From contig NZ_BCUA01000004.1 of assembly GCF_001591045.1 (NCBI RefSeq), forward strand, positions 1 to 64,000: a stretch of 64,000 nucleotides of DNA, given 5' to 3'. Origin of the DNA: Sphingopyxis granuli NBRC 100800 (GTDB lineage: Bacteria > Pseudomonadota > Alphaproteobacteria > Sphingomonadales > Sphingomonadaceae). Shown here piece by piece: positions 8,730-18,100 of the stretch. The notes under the pieces are model-generated. The model searched no databases. It was not told the DNA's origin and saw only the letters and a list, made by a program, of their open reading frames with translations. How positions within the stretch are numbered: position 1 is the stretch's first letter; every line of letters begins with the position of its first letter. A program made the translations under genes and the position numbers.

Positions 8730-8744
8730 TGCGAAGGATTCGCA
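8730..8744. promoter_or_regulatory. Candidate iron-responsive operator (bfd promoter)
   Basis: TGCGAA-GGA-TTCGCA is a perfect 6-bp inverted repeat 39 bp upstream of bfd. Its minus-strand form, TGCGAATCCTTCGCA, resembles the TGCGAAT-x-ATTCGCA style of Fur-regulated promoters seen in sphingomonads and is similar to the box at 7824-7842. Fur or another iron regulator is an inference. Confidence 0.4.
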
Positions 8745-8895
8745 ACAGCAAAGATGCGACTGGTTCGCAATCCCGGTTCGTGGCGCGCCGCGGTTCTTTC
8801 GCTCGCCGCCCTCTTTCGCCGCCCCTTGCCCGCGCGGCGATTCGCGGGCATAGGCGCGGTCCTTCTCCCACGCTGCTTCGCAAAGGTCCGCCGCC

Positions 8896-9126
8896 ATGAA
8901 AGTCCAGGTTCATGTGACGCTCAAGCCCGGGGTGCTCGACCCGCAGGGCAAGGCGATCCACCACGCGCTCGAAGGGCTGGGCTTTGCGGGCGTCGAGGAC
9001 GTTCGCGCCGGCCGCTTCATCGAACTCGACGTCGCCGACGACGTGACCGACGCCGACCTCGACGCGATGTGCGCGAAGCTGCTCGCCAATACCGTGATCG
9101 AAAACTACCGCATCACCCGCGCCTGA
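8896..9126 (+). CDS. purS: Phosphoribosylformylglycinamidine synthase subunit PurS
   Basis: A 76-residue subunit of the three-part FGAM synthase (PurS-PurQ-PurL). It bridges PurL and the glutaminase PurQ in step four of purine synthesis. It begins MKVQVHVTLKPGVLDPQGKA, ends with NPVIENY-like NTVIENYRI, and has family-typical length. purQ follows after 27 bp; purL is not in the window. Confidence 0.96.
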   Translation: MKVQVHVTLKPGVLDPQGKAIHHALEGLGFAGVEDVRAGRFIELDVADDVTDADLDAMCAKLLANTVIENYRITRA

Positions 9127-9153
9127 CCGGCCGATATCGAAGGAGCCACGCCC

Positions 9154-9819
9154 ATGAAGACCGCCGTCATCGTCTTTCCGGGCTCCAACTGCGACCGCGA
9201 CATGGCGGTCGCGCTCGAAACCGTGACCGGCCGCGCGCCGGCGATGGTCTGGCACCGCGAGAGCGAACTGCCCGCGGGCACCGATTTCATCGCGCTGCCC
9301 GGCGGCTTTTCCTATGGCGACTATCTGCGGTCGGGCGCGATGGCGGCGCGCTCGCCGATCCTGCGCGCGGTTGCCGAGGCCGCGGGGCGCGGCGTTCCGG
9401 TGCTGGGCGTCTGCAACGGCTTTCAGGTGCTGACCGAGGCGCAGTTGCTGCCCGGCGCGCTGATGCGCAACGCGGGACTGAATTTCGTCTGCCGCAGCGT
9501 GCGGCTGACCGTCGAGAACAGCCAGTCGCTGTTCACCGCCGGCTATCGCGCGGGCGAGACGATCACGATTCCGGTGGCGCACCACGACGGCAATTATTTC
9601 GCCGACGATGCGACGCTCGACCGGCTCGAGGGCGAGGGACGCGTCGCCTTCCGCTATGCCGATGCGGTCAACGGATCGGCGCGGCGGATCGCCGGGGTGC
9701 TCAACGATGCGGGCAATGTGCTGGGCATGATGCCGCACCCCGAGCGCGCGATCGACCCCGCGCACGGCGGCACCGACGGCCTAAGGCTGTTCGAGGCCGC
9801 GCTCGGCGTCCTCGCCTGA
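9154..9819 (+). CDS. purQ: FGAM synthase glutaminase subunit PurQ
   Basis: A 221-residue class I glutamine amidotransferase that releases ammonia from glutamine for PurL. The nucleophile is Cys87 in [11 protein letters not shown]. The His/Glu of the triad lie in GMMPHPERA near residues 195-197. The start [16 protein letters not shown] is typical and the length is normal. Its last 39 bp overlap the tail of a convergent membrane-protein gene. Confidence 0.97.
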   Translation: MKTAVIVFPGSNCDRDMAVALETVTGRAPAMVWHRESELPAGTDFIALPGGFSYGDYLRSGAMAARSPILRAVAEAAGRGVPVLGVCNGFQVLTEAQLLPGALMRNAGLNFVCRSVRLTVENSQSLFTAGYRAGETITIPVAHHDGNYFADDATLDRLEGEGRVAFRYADAVNGSARRIAGVLNDAGNVLGMMPHPERAIDPAHGGTDGLRLFEAALGVLA

Positions 9820-10179
9820 GGCGACCGGATCGAGCGCCTCGGGCGCATCGCCGTGTGGCGGGTGCAGCCAGCGCCCGACGAGCAGCAGGATCGTCGGCCA
9901 GAACATCGTGTTCCAGATGTCGTGCCAGTGCGCCGCGTCGGGCTGGACCGCGGCGTCGCTCGCCTCGACCGTCATGTCGAGCCATTCGCCGCCGCACGCC
10001 ATCGTGAGCACCGCCAGCCAGGCGACGAACCAGCCGCCGCGCCAGCGCCAGATCAGCCGGACGAGCAGGAAAAGCGCGAGGCCGAAATAGATGTGCAGCG
10101 CATCCTTGTCGAGCCCGGTCGCCTCGATGACCGAGACCTTCCGCGCCTCGAACAGCGAGGCCAGTTCGATCAGCGTCAT
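9781..10179 (-). CDS. Small membrane protein of unknown function
   Basis: A 132-residue protein with three probable membrane helices (around residues 28-48, 50-70 and 92-112; cores [33 protein letters not shown]). The central GGEWLDM and DIWNTMFWP segments are conserved-looking polar/aromatic turns. I do not recognise the family with certainty. The 3' end overlaps purQ tail-to-tail by 39 bp. It is 6 bp downstream of the queuosine transporter gene, suggesting one transcript. Confidence 0.7.
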   Translation of the reverse strand: MTLIELASLFEARKVSVIEATGLDKDALHIYFGLALFLLVRLIWRWRGGWFVAWLAVLTMACGGEWLDMTVEASDAAVQPDAAHWHDIWNTMFWPTILLLVGRWLHPPHGDAPEALDPVASGEDAERGLEQP

Positions 10180-10185
10180 GCCGGT

Positions 10186-10947
10186 TCAGCCTCTGGCGCC
10201 GAAGGGATTGAAGTCTGTGCCTTCGTCGAAGACGTCGACGCCCTCGCGGCGCTTCAGCGTCCCGACCACCCAATAGGTGAGGGGGGTCAGCGCGGCTTCC
10301 CAGCCCGTCTTGATCAACCATTGCGACAGCACGACCTGCATCAACTGGTCGGGCGGCCATCCGGCAAGCCCGTAAAAGGCGAGCGGGTAGAAAATCAGGC
10401 TGTCGAGACCCTGGCCGACGATCGTCGACCCGATGGTGCGCATCCACAGGAAGCGCCCGCCGGTCCACAGCTTCATCCGCGCGAGAACATAGGAGTTGGC
10501 GAATTCGCCGGCCCAGAAGGCGGTCATCGAGGCGATGACGATGCGCCAGCTGTTGCCGAAGACGAATTCGTAGCTCGCCTGCCCCGGCCAGCCGTCGGCG
10601 GGGGGCAATGCGACGACGACCCACGCCATGAAGGCCATGAAGGCGAGCGCGGCGAAGCCCGTCCAGATCACCCGCCGCGCGCGTGCATAGCCATAGACCT
10701 CGGTCAGCACGTCGCCGATGATGTAGCTGATCGGAAAGAAGAGGACGCCGGCGCCGAACGCCCACTGGCTGCCGTCGGGCATCGGGATGTAGCTGGGTTT
10801 CGAGGCGCCGATGATGTTCGACAGCAGCAGGATGGCGACGAAGGCCGCCATCACCAGGTCGTAATAGCGGAAGTGCCGGACGCTGGCGGCGCTGACCTGG
10901 GCGGGCCGGGCCGAAGCGGCCGAAGGGGCGACGGGGGAGTTGGGCAT
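10186..10947 (-). CDS. Queuosine precursor transporter (YhhQ/VUT family)
   Basis: A 253-residue inner-membrane protein likely importing preQ0/preQ1 for tRNA queuosine modification. I used the ATG at 10947 (MPNSPVAPS); an upstream in-frame ATG at 10983 is less likely. Family marks include LLLSNIIGASK, FPISYIIGDVLTEVYGY, FWAGEFANSYVLARMK and IGSTIVGQGLDSLIF, with about six membrane helices. It lies next to a tRNA gene, which is coincidental as far as the sequence shows. Confidence 0.93.
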   Translation of the reverse strand: MPNSPVAPSAASARPAQVSAASVRHFRYYDLVMAAFVAILLLSNIIGASKPSYIPMPDGSQWAFGAGVLFFPISYIIGDVLTEVYGYARARRVIWTGFAALAFMAFMAWVVVALPPADGWPGQASYEFVFGNSWRIVIASMTAFWAGEFANSYVLARMKLWTGGRFLWMRTIGSTIVGQGLDSLIFYPLAFYGLAGWPPDQLMQVVLSQWLIKTGWEAALTPLTYWVVGTLKRREGVDVFDEGTDFNPFGARG

Positions 10948-11019
10948 GGCGTTGCTGCTTAACCTGCTTTGCGCGATGCGCAAACCACGCTATGCGCCAG
11001 CGGGCACCGACCGCGCCGC

Positions 11020-11096
11020 GCGCCCGTAGCTCAGCTGGATAGAGCACCCGCCTTCTAAGCGGGTGGTCGCAGGTTCGAATCCTGCCGGGCGCGCCA
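11020..11096 (+). tRNA. tRNA-Arg (TCT anticodon)
   Basis: A complete 77-nt cloverleaf. The acceptor arm is GCGCCCG/CGGGCGC with G discriminator and encoded CCA. The D arm is GCTC...GAGC. The anticodon stem CCCGC/GCGGG carries loop CTTCTAA with anticodon TCT. The T arm is CAGGTTCGAATCCTG. The gene is intact; a Tn7-like transposon begins 7 bp after its last base. Confidence 0.98.
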
Positions 11097-11097
11097 C

Positions 11098-11102
11098 ATT
11101 CT
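11098..11102. repeat. Target-site duplication, left copy
   Basis: ATTCT immediately precedes the transposon terminus TGTCCGG. The right copy at 51696-51700 is TTTCT: four of five bases match. A 5-bp duplication is the rule for Tn7-like elements. The mismatch suggests one later mutation. Confidence 0.65.
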
Positions 11103-11250
11103 TGTCCGGTTTCATTTGAGATGCACCTACGGTGCACAAGAATGGACCGGTTTGTTCGATTGAACGACAAGCATTGAGGCAATGCGAAATTTTCGGAGGG
11201 GCGATCGTGTCCGGCGCAACAATGCGAAGGTCCACCGATTACGCGAAATT
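11103..11250 (+). repeat. Transposon left end with TnsB-like sites
   Basis: Four similar blocks face inward: TGTCCGGTTTCA (11103), TGGACCGGTTTG (11143), TGTCCGGCGCAAC (11208) and GGTCCACCGATTA (11229). This spread arrangement of several transposase sites resembles a Tn7 left end. A nested hairpin (GCACC-TAC-GGTGC, 11123-11135) lies between the first two sites. The stretch 11097-11385 contains no convincing gene. Confidence 0.65.
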
Positions 11251-11385
11251 TCCTTGATTTGTGCACTTGAAGAAGGCGACTAGAGGTTATCTGCTGCGAT
11301 GCTTCGACGGCGGCCGCCTCAGAGCTCAGCCCCGAGCTTCAGGGGATAGAGGATTCCTAAACTGCACTCTCCGAGAGTTGATCGG

Positions 11386-12207
11386 TCATCGAGCCAGGCC
11401 GCCCGCACCGACGATGATCGACAACAAATGGCTTGTCAGCGCAGACGCGCCCTTTCGGTAAGCAATTTCACCCCAATCATCCCAACGGTGCACTCGCTCG
11501 GCGAGCCAGGCGAAGAGGTCATCGCGCGAATTTGCGTCGACGAAGGACTGCGACCACGCGATATTTCGCGTCGGCATCCGCGCGCCAACCTTAAGTCCGG
11601 TCAACGTCACCAGGTATCGAATTCCCAAATCTTCGCGCGCGAACAGATGGCGGCGAAACCCAATCTGTTGCTCAAAGGTGATCAGCGCCCGCTCTCGTGC
11701 CTCGGCGTCGAGTCCCGCGCTAGCACTTACCGCGGCGACAACCGCCGACATTGGCAAGCGCTCGAATTCCGGCTCGCGCGTGGCCTGCAGCATCATGAGG
11801 ACCGACTTGCCCAACGAGGTCAGTCCCCCGCCGAGAAAATCCCTCCCGTTCGAATTCTCGACCATGCCGATGCTGGCGAGCCAGCACAGATAGAATCGCC
11901 AGAACATCATGTCCCCGCCGAAAACATCGTGGTTGCTCTCCGTGCCAAACCAGCGCGCATCGATCGCGGTCATGACCCTCAGCATCAGTTCATGCTGTTC
12001 GGGTGCGAAGTGGACCGGCGGAAATCCAAGTTCTCCCTCCCAGAAGGCGTCCCTGACGCTTGCCCAATTTCGCCCAGACGCATCCTCGTAGCCGCGCGGA
12101 TTGGCTCGAAGCCACCAGCCCCACGGGAGTTCGCCGACGTGACGCTCAAAGTCAGCCACGGCCACCCCCGAGACGAGGGTCGAGGCCGAGCGGCGGCGGC
12201 GCGCCAT
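11386..12207 (-). CDS. Unknown cargo protein, 273 aa
   Basis: A predicted soluble protein starting at the ATG complementary to 12205-12207; the open frame extends further upstream but would overlap the preceding gene more. It is rich in Trp and aromatic residues (ELPWGWWLRANPRGYED, FWRFYLCWLASIG). I recognise no enzyme motif. Its start overlaps the 3' end of the same-strand gene at 12152-13018 by 56 bp, so the two are probably translated together. Confidence 0.6.
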   Translation of the reverse strand: MARRRRSASTLVSGVAVADFERHVGELPWGWWLRANPRGYEDASGRNWASVRDAFWEGELGFPPVHFAPEQHELMLRVMTAIDARWFGTESNHDVFGGDMMFWRFYLCWLASIGMVENSNGRDFLGGGLTSLGKSVLMMLQATREPEFERLPMSAVVAAVSASAGLDAEARERALITFEQQIGFRRHLFAREDLGIRYLVTLTGLKVGARMPTRNIAWSQSFVDANSRDDLFAWLAERVHRWDDWGEIAYRKGASALTSHLLSIIVGAGGLAR

Positions 12208-13018
12208 CGCGCGCGGGCGCCGCGCCTCCTTCAGCGATTGCTCGCAGCTGAGCTGCGAGGGCGATCGTTTCCCTGACAACATAGGCATCGTCCCGATAGA
12301 TCCGTGCAAGCTCCGAAGATTTCGATCCGGAGGAATTCGGCCCATCGCTCGGAATAAGATCGTAGGCATGATCGCAACTGAAGCCGAACCACCACGCATG
12401 CGAATCTTCGACGCGGTGGTCGGTTGCGTGTTCGACCGGATGGTAAACCGCCGGTCTTAGTGTCACGTGGCAGATGCGTCGCGCCTCGACGGCTAACCGA
12501 CGCGTCGGACTCGGACCTTCTTCGCACAGTCTTGAATAAGTCAAACCGCCATGCACATCGATCCCGATGTCCGGCGGAACTGCGTTTGCATCCCAGCCCC
12601 AGAGAGGGTGATCCTTCGGAATGCCGACATATCCGCAGAGAAAGCCATTGTCCGTGTTACGCAACATGATGCAGTCGTATCCACTCGCCGTATCGCGCCA
12701 GCTGACCTTGTCCGCCTCTCCGAGCCACACCCCCTTGCCACCGGGCCGCGCGTCCTGATCGTAGAAAATTTCTTCTGCGGGAACGACGCATTCGCGAGTT
12801 GCATAGGCGCGGCCGGTGACGAGACCGACGCCGCCCTCTCGCGCGACTTCGCCTCCAACGCCGATTAGTTTTGCCAGAGCGAGTTCGGAGTCGACGATCG
12901 ACAGCAGCGTGTCGTCCGTCGCGGGCGTAACCGCAAGCGTGGCGGCCTTTCGTTTGACGGGCGCCTTATGCCTGCCGGTCGGGACGAGCGCGTTGGACTT
13001 GGTGGACCTTTTGGTCAT
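12152..13018 (-). CDS. Unknown mobile-element protein with VHGGLTYS motif
   Basis: A 288-residue protein. Its centre carries GYVGIPKDHPLWGWDA, DVHGGLTYSRLCEEG, ICHVTLRP and WWFGFSCDHAYDL. This pattern recurs in hypothetical proteins of phages and mobile elements, with no known activity that I can name. The conserved His/Asp/Cys residues hint at a metal site, but that is inference. Residues 1-30 are basic and Ala/Lys-rich. It is followed by the 273-residue unknown gene with a 56-bp overlap. Confidence 0.65.
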   Translation of the reverse strand: MTKRSTKSNALVPTGRHKAPVKRKAATLAVTPATDDTLLSIVDSELALAKLIGVGGEVAREGGVGLVTGRAYATRECVVPAEEIFYDQDARPGGKGVWLGEADKVSWRDTASGYDCIMLRNTDNGFLCGYVGIPKDHPLWGWDANAVPPDIGIDVHGGLTYSRLCEEGPSPTRRLAVEARRICHVTLRPAVYHPVEHATDHRVEDSHAWWFGFSCDHAYDLIPSDGPNSSGSKSSELARIYRDDAYVVRETIALAAQLRAIAEGGAAPARDGAPPPLGLDPRLGGGRG

Positions 13019-13073
13019 GCCTTTTCTCCAGTCTAATTAGGGGTGTCGATGCGCATAGTTTCGGGCAGAGCAT

Positions 13074-13991
13074 TCATGCCGGTCGGTTCGATGGCACTGT
13101 TGGTGCGTAGCGTTCCCGCCACGTCAGCCGCTCGATGATCGGTCCAAGAGCTCGGGGATTGGCATCCAACGAGTAGACATGACTGGCGAGCCACCATTCC
13201 TCCTCGGCGCGACGGGCGTCAGGCACTTCTCGCCACCAGCATTTCGGATTGCTCGCAGCGTCCCATCGGTAGCCCCGCATTCGAAGCAAGTCCTTCACCT
13301 CGAAGGAGGCGCCGACCGCGCGGAAACGCCAGCTGGGCGCACGGGCGGTGGTGAGCATCTGGGCGAGCGCAGTCGTGCCATCAGGCATATTCTGTCGTAG
13401 AATTTGGATCACCGCGTCGACATCGTCCACGGCGCGGTGCGCACCGTGAAAGTATCCGCTCTGCGCAAGAAGCCACCCCAGCGACCGACCGTCGAAACCA
13501 TTGGCGCGCCAGTCGATGTCGTTGCAGCTGCAGCACCACGCGAGCCCCGCAGCCTCTGGTAGCCGGCGTTCGACATGACGACGGTCGAAGGAGGCATTGT
13601 GCGCGCAGACAAATGTAGCGGATTTGAGAAGTCGCAGGGCCACCCCGTCGTCGATAGATTTGCCGGCCAGGTCGATGTTGGTGATGCCAGTTAGGCGCAC
13701 AATGTCCTCGGGCAGTTCGCATCCCGGATCCTCTAACCACGAGTATGGCCGGTCGATCTTGACGATCACGCCAGCGGGGTCGACGCGAAAGCGCCGCAAT
13801 GCGAGTTCGATGATCGCGTCCTCATCACCGATACCAGTTGTCTCGCAGTCGACGGCAACGCCGATAAAGGTATCGACCCGGCCGCCGACGCCGGTCTCTC
13901 CCTCGCGGACATCGAGCCGGCGCAGCAGGCGCACATCGTCATCGCCGTTCGGCACGCATAGCGCCGCCGGATCAGGAACCTCGTCCTGCAT
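13074..13991 (-). CDS. DEDDh 3'-5' exonuclease (DnaQ/RNase T superfamily)
   Basis: A 305-residue protein starting at the ATG complementary to 13989-13991, with GGAG upstream. All five DEDDh residues are visible: Asp48 and Glu50 in AVDCETTG, Asp136 in CAHNASFD, His185 and Asp190 in GAHRAVDDVD. A C-terminal region (about 215-305) has Trp-rich motifs (RGYRWD, NPKCWWREV, EEEWWLASHVY) seen fused to similar standalone exonucleases. It could trim DNA or RNA. As cargo on a transposon it may serve defence or repair. Confidence 0.88.
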   Translation of the reverse strand: MQDEVPDPAALCVPNGDDDVRLLRRLDVREGETGVGGRVDTFIGVAVDCETTGIGDEDAIIELALRRFRVDPAGVIVKIDRPYSWLEDPGCELPEDIVRLTGITNIDLAGKSIDDGVALRLLKSATFVCAHNASFDRRHVERRLPEAAGLAWCCSCNDIDWRANGFDGRSLGWLLAQSGYFHGAHRAVDDVDAVIQILRQNMPDGTTALAQMLTTARAPSWRFRAVGASFEVKDLLRMRGYRWDAASNPKCWWREVPDARRAEEEWWLASHVYSLDANPRALGPIIERLTWRERYAPTVPSNRPA

Positions 13992-14153
13992 GGTTGTCTC
14001 CGATCGTTGAAGGAACTTTGCCTGAGCCGAACGCCCCCGTGAAGGACGGCTGATGTGGTCAGAAATGTTGTTAGGCCGCGAAGCGCTGCCTGAGGCTAAT
14101 GTTTTAACGACGCGTGCCGACATAGGCGCGGCGTCGACCATCCTCATTTCGGA

Positions 14154-14909
14154 TCAGACGTCGATGCGCTGCTCGATGGTTACTGCGAAATCATTGTGTA
14201 ATGGATGATCTGCCTCAGGCGCCACACGGCGGATAAGTTCCGCGACGGGCTCCTGCACCAATGCCATCGCCACCGGCGTCGATTGGTGAAAACCTTCGCG
14301 AATGTCGGCAACGTTTGCCGCCGAATGTCCAAAGCGTTCACACAATCGGGCTGAGATCTCGGACGGATCATGTGCGATGGAGGCATGGAACGCCTGCAGC
14401 ATCAGCTTTCGGTCAGAATAGATTATGGTGGCCGTGAACAAGCGGGGCGCTGCCAAAGGCCGATGGCCAGAGCGGTTACGCTTTTTCCCCGCCTTTCGTT
14501 TGGACGACGGGTATTGCCGTGATCGTCGGCGCTTGTCCTCTTCATCGTCTGAAAGAAGAGTATCAATAGCCGTTGGAGCGAGGTCGAGCCCAAGTGACAG
14601 CCCATGGACGAGAATGCTGCGCAAACAATGCTCGCGCTCGAGGCACGCGTCGATAGCCGCCCTGCCATCAAACAGCCGCCGCGGCGCGAGCATCCATGAC
14701 ATTGGGTCATGCTCGATCCCCTCGCGCTGGAAGCGGCCTCCCGTTTCTACCGCGACCAGCGCAACGCGTGTAATTGCACGTCGCGTGGTGATGATGGCGG
14801 TGTCACCGTAGGGACAGTCTTCCGCGAGTGGATCGAGAACGATCGGCTTTACTTCGATTGAGGCAGCATTGCCGGGGATGGTTTGCGGGGCAATGGTCAT
14901 GAGGTCCAT
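14154..14909 (-). CDS. Unknown cargo protein, 251 aa
   Basis: The start is the ATG complementary to 14907-14909, with AGGAGA upstream. The centre contains SWMLAPRRLFDGRAAIDACL followed by HGLSLGLDLAP, weakly reminiscent of the toxin-binding domain of Xre/MbcA/ParS antitoxins, but I would not assign it. A very basic linker (KRKAGKKRNR) precedes a C-terminal domain. About 97 bp upstream lies an operator-like palindrome also present before the arsR gene at 33327. Confidence 0.55.
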   Translation of the reverse strand: MDLMTIAPQTIPGNAASIEVKPIVLDPLAEDCPYGDTAIITTRRAITRVALVAVETGGRFQREGIEHDPMSWMLAPRRLFDGRAAIDACLEREHCLRSILVHGLSLGLDLAPTAIDTLLSDDEEDKRRRSRQYPSSKRKAGKKRNRSGHRPLAAPRLFTATIIYSDRKLMLQAFHASIAHDPSEISARLCERFGHSAANVADIREGFHQSTPVAMALVQEPVAELIRRVAPEADHPLHNDFAVTIEQRIDV

Positions 14910-15005
14910 TGGAAGTCTCCTGGTCGCCGAAGTGGCAATTCCTCTTATGCAAAAGCGGGGCGACACCGCTGACGAATGACCATATGGAAACTTCAATTTA
15001 TATTT

Positions 15006-15045
15006 CAATACTTCGTGAAGTATTGTATGTTAAGATCGGTTAACT
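15006..15045. promoter_or_regulatory. Operator-like palindrome pair, copy 1
   Basis: CAATACTTCGTGAAGTATTG is a perfect inverted repeat, followed by a second one, GTTAA-GATCGG-TTAAC. The same double palindrome recurs at 33231-33270 before the arsR-type gene, with 33 of 40 positions identical. It sits between the start of the unknown gene at 14909 and the end of the metallophosphoesterase gene. The gap 14910-15180 holds no other gene. Confidence 0.65.
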
Positions 15046-15180
15046 AGGATTGCGAAAACCCTCAGTTTAAGCGCTCCCAAAGGGCACATCGCAAAAACGA
15101 ATGTCCGATGGGCAGACAACTCTGCTCATTGATCGCGTCAAAAAACGGCTCGAGTTCGGCTCTACCGATCCTGGCAAGGG

Positions 15181-18100
15181 CTATGTCTTGCCGCGCTTCA
15201 TTTTCAGCAGCAATTGTTCACGCTGCAAGCGCGCCATTTGTTTGCTCCGATTGTCGGATCGTTCCTTCTTGGACCCTCCACCGAGATCTGCGATCGCAGA
15301 AGCGGTCGGTGGCATCAGTGCCCTCACGTGATCTTCACGAATGCGGTCATGGCGCCGCAAATGGCTGAGATGGACCACGAAGGACCAGAGTAAATACATG
15401 TTGTCACGGAAGGTGCTTACGAGGTCGCTCACCGCGCCCGGGGTTTCGTCCAGCCGCAATTCAGTGATCAGCCCCACCCTGAACATCTTAATGATCTTCG
15501 GTTCCAGTCCCTCCTCCAAGTCAGGTTCGATCAACTGCTTACGCAGCTTCTCGGTGCCCATATTGGTCGCGATCATGCGGATCATCGCATGGGGCAGCGT
15601 AAGCAGCATCTGCTTGAGCACAGCTGCATCACTCATGCCTTTGGGTGCTTGCAGTTCATAAAGAATGCCGTTCATGCGGACTTTGCGCTCCGATGCGAGT
15701 CGTGGAGCAAGCCGCGCACTTTCCAGCATTACCGTTCCCCAACTGCGCCAAATGTGGCCCATATGCTCTCGCTTTTTCGCGTCGGTCATGTGCTCGAAAT
15801 TGCGCAGCAGCCCCGAGTAGAGCATCAGCGAGAACATCAAGGCTTCATGAACGTCCGTGATCTTCGGTCGGAAAACTTCCTGCCTGCCTTCCTCGTCCTT
15901 CGGCATATCAACGTCGAACTCTTCGTCTTTCTCTTCTGGCGTGAGCGGCGGGGTTGCAATCCTCTCCGCCGCATCTTCGATCGTTTCTCCCCCGTCATCC
16001 TTCGGCAAGATATAGGTGTCGAAGATGTTCAGATCGATCGGCTGAAGATGCTTCGTGGCCTCGCCGAAAATCTGCATATGCCGATCTCGCACGAGGTCGA
16101 TCAGGCGCGGATCATTCCTCGTCTTGCCGGCATAGTAGAGCAGCTCGTTCACGAATGTAAGATAGCGGTCATCCTCCATGACCCACTCCTTGAACGCCGG
16201 ATCGACCGTCATCCGATAAGCGATGAAATACTCCATCACCCCGCGATAACGGAACGCGACCCGGTCATCGGAACGGCGTTCGAAAATCTTCGCGGACAGA
16301 AATTCATCCATCAGTTCGTCGAGCGGGGGCGCATCAAGCCCCATCTCGTCAAGACATTTCCGCATCGCTCCGCGCACATCCTCGCGAAGGGGCACATACT
16401 GGTTCTCGCGTGCCATCCAGGCGGCGACGTATGAAAGGAGGTTGGCCTTGTTGTTGAAGTCAAACGTGGCCCGGTAGCTTTGGTTCTCGGCAGCCTTCTC
16501 CAAGGTTGTCTCTACGAACTGTTCCATCAGGACTGCGCGATTGACCGGCGCGAACTTTCCGTTCGAGCCGAATATCTCCAACAGGATGGTCCCGTTAGCA
16601 GCCGTGAACGGCAGGTTGATCTCGCGGAACTGGTCCTGCAGCCGGTCCAGCCAGCCCTCTACGTCGTCGCAGTGCTCAAATTTGGTGATGAGCTGGCGCA
16701 TATTTCGGCGCTTGAGTTCCTGCAGCTCGATGAAATCGAACCGCACCGGCATTTCTGGATTTATCTTTGCACCGAACCTGTAGACGGCGTCCCTGTTGCT
16801 CGAGAACACATACCTCGCCTTGGGATATGCCTTCACGAACTCACGCAGCAATTGCATGCGCCGGCTATCGTCGAACTGCACGTCATCGACCATGACACAC
16901 AGGTGGCCCAGCTTGAGAAGGCCCTCCGCATCGTGCCCATCCGGCAATGGGGCAGCACCTCCCCGTATCAACCCAAGCACCTTGTTCACATTCTGAGCGA
17001 CCTGCGAAAAATCGATTATGACAGGAAGACGTGGAAAATCCTTGCCCTCGATATCCCGCACCATACGATGCCGCAGTTCTCGAAGGAGGCTTGTGCGGCC
17101 GTATTCGGGACGTGCATAGATGATCGAGTTCCCGCTGCTCGAAACGAGGTCCCCAAAGGAAACCGGCTCCTCTATTTCCGCCGGTGCATCGGTCATTTTC
17201 GTATCGATAATCGACGTCTTCATCATCGGCGGTTCGACGAACCGATGATGCAATTCAGCGTCGCCGCCTGGCGCCGCATCCTCTTCGTCCAGCCGGCGCT
17301 TGAACTCTCCGCTCAGATGGGCCTTGAACTTTTCGAAATCGACCGGAGCTGCGATCTTCCGGAAGTGCTGACGGGCGTCATTGTCCTTATACCATTTCCC
17401 CCCTTTATGAATGTCGGTGCCTTCATCGAACTCGTTCCGCTCCTTGTAATAGGAGCGGATCAGGACCTCGGTGTGGTCGGTCGCTCTGTCGATCGTGATC
17501 AGTGAGTATCCGTTGTAGTATTCTTTCCTCGCAGTGAAGATCGCCCCCGCCTGATCGGTGAAGACTTCGCCCCGCAGGCCCGACACACTCCTCGGCTTAG
17601 GATCGTGCATATGGCCGAACAGGTGGTAGTGGGCGTGTTCAGCAATCTGGTCTTCGAGGTAGCGCGAGGTGGCCTCGCTGAGCGAAGCCAGTGGATGGTG
17701 CGTCGTGAAGATCCGCAGTGACTTCGGGGTTAACGCCTTCACGGCCTCCATGATTGCATATTCGGGCACGGCCAGATTACGCTCGTCGCCATCGAACTTG
17801 TCGCTTCCTCCAGTAGAGAACACGGCGGTATTGAACGTTACGATGTCGACATTGAGCGACTCAACCCGATCGACGCGAACGAAGGCGTTCTCCATTTTAC
17901 GGACATGTTCGTGGTCATCCCCGCGCAGATAAGCCTGAAGGTCGTTGAACGCTGCGAACTTCTCTCTAGTCAGCTCGTCATATTCGCCGGCATCGAACCG
18001 CTGATTTAGCCGGGCCATTTCATCGCCCTTGCCCAAGTCTCCCCGCCACTCAACGTGGGTTTCAGCCGCGTCCTCGGTGACTCCACGCGAAAGATCGTGG

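Noticed and set aside
11020-11096. Phage-like integrative island using the tRNA 3' end
   Set aside because: No tyrosine or serine integrase was found, and no duplicated tRNA 3' segment is present near 51500-51870. The Tn7-like ends explain the junctions better.
9701-11266. 521-codon minus-strand open frame over purQ, the transporter and the tRNA
   Set aside because: It lies across several well-supported genes and a tRNA, and its product is Arg/Ala-rich low-complexity as expected of a GC-rich shadow frame.
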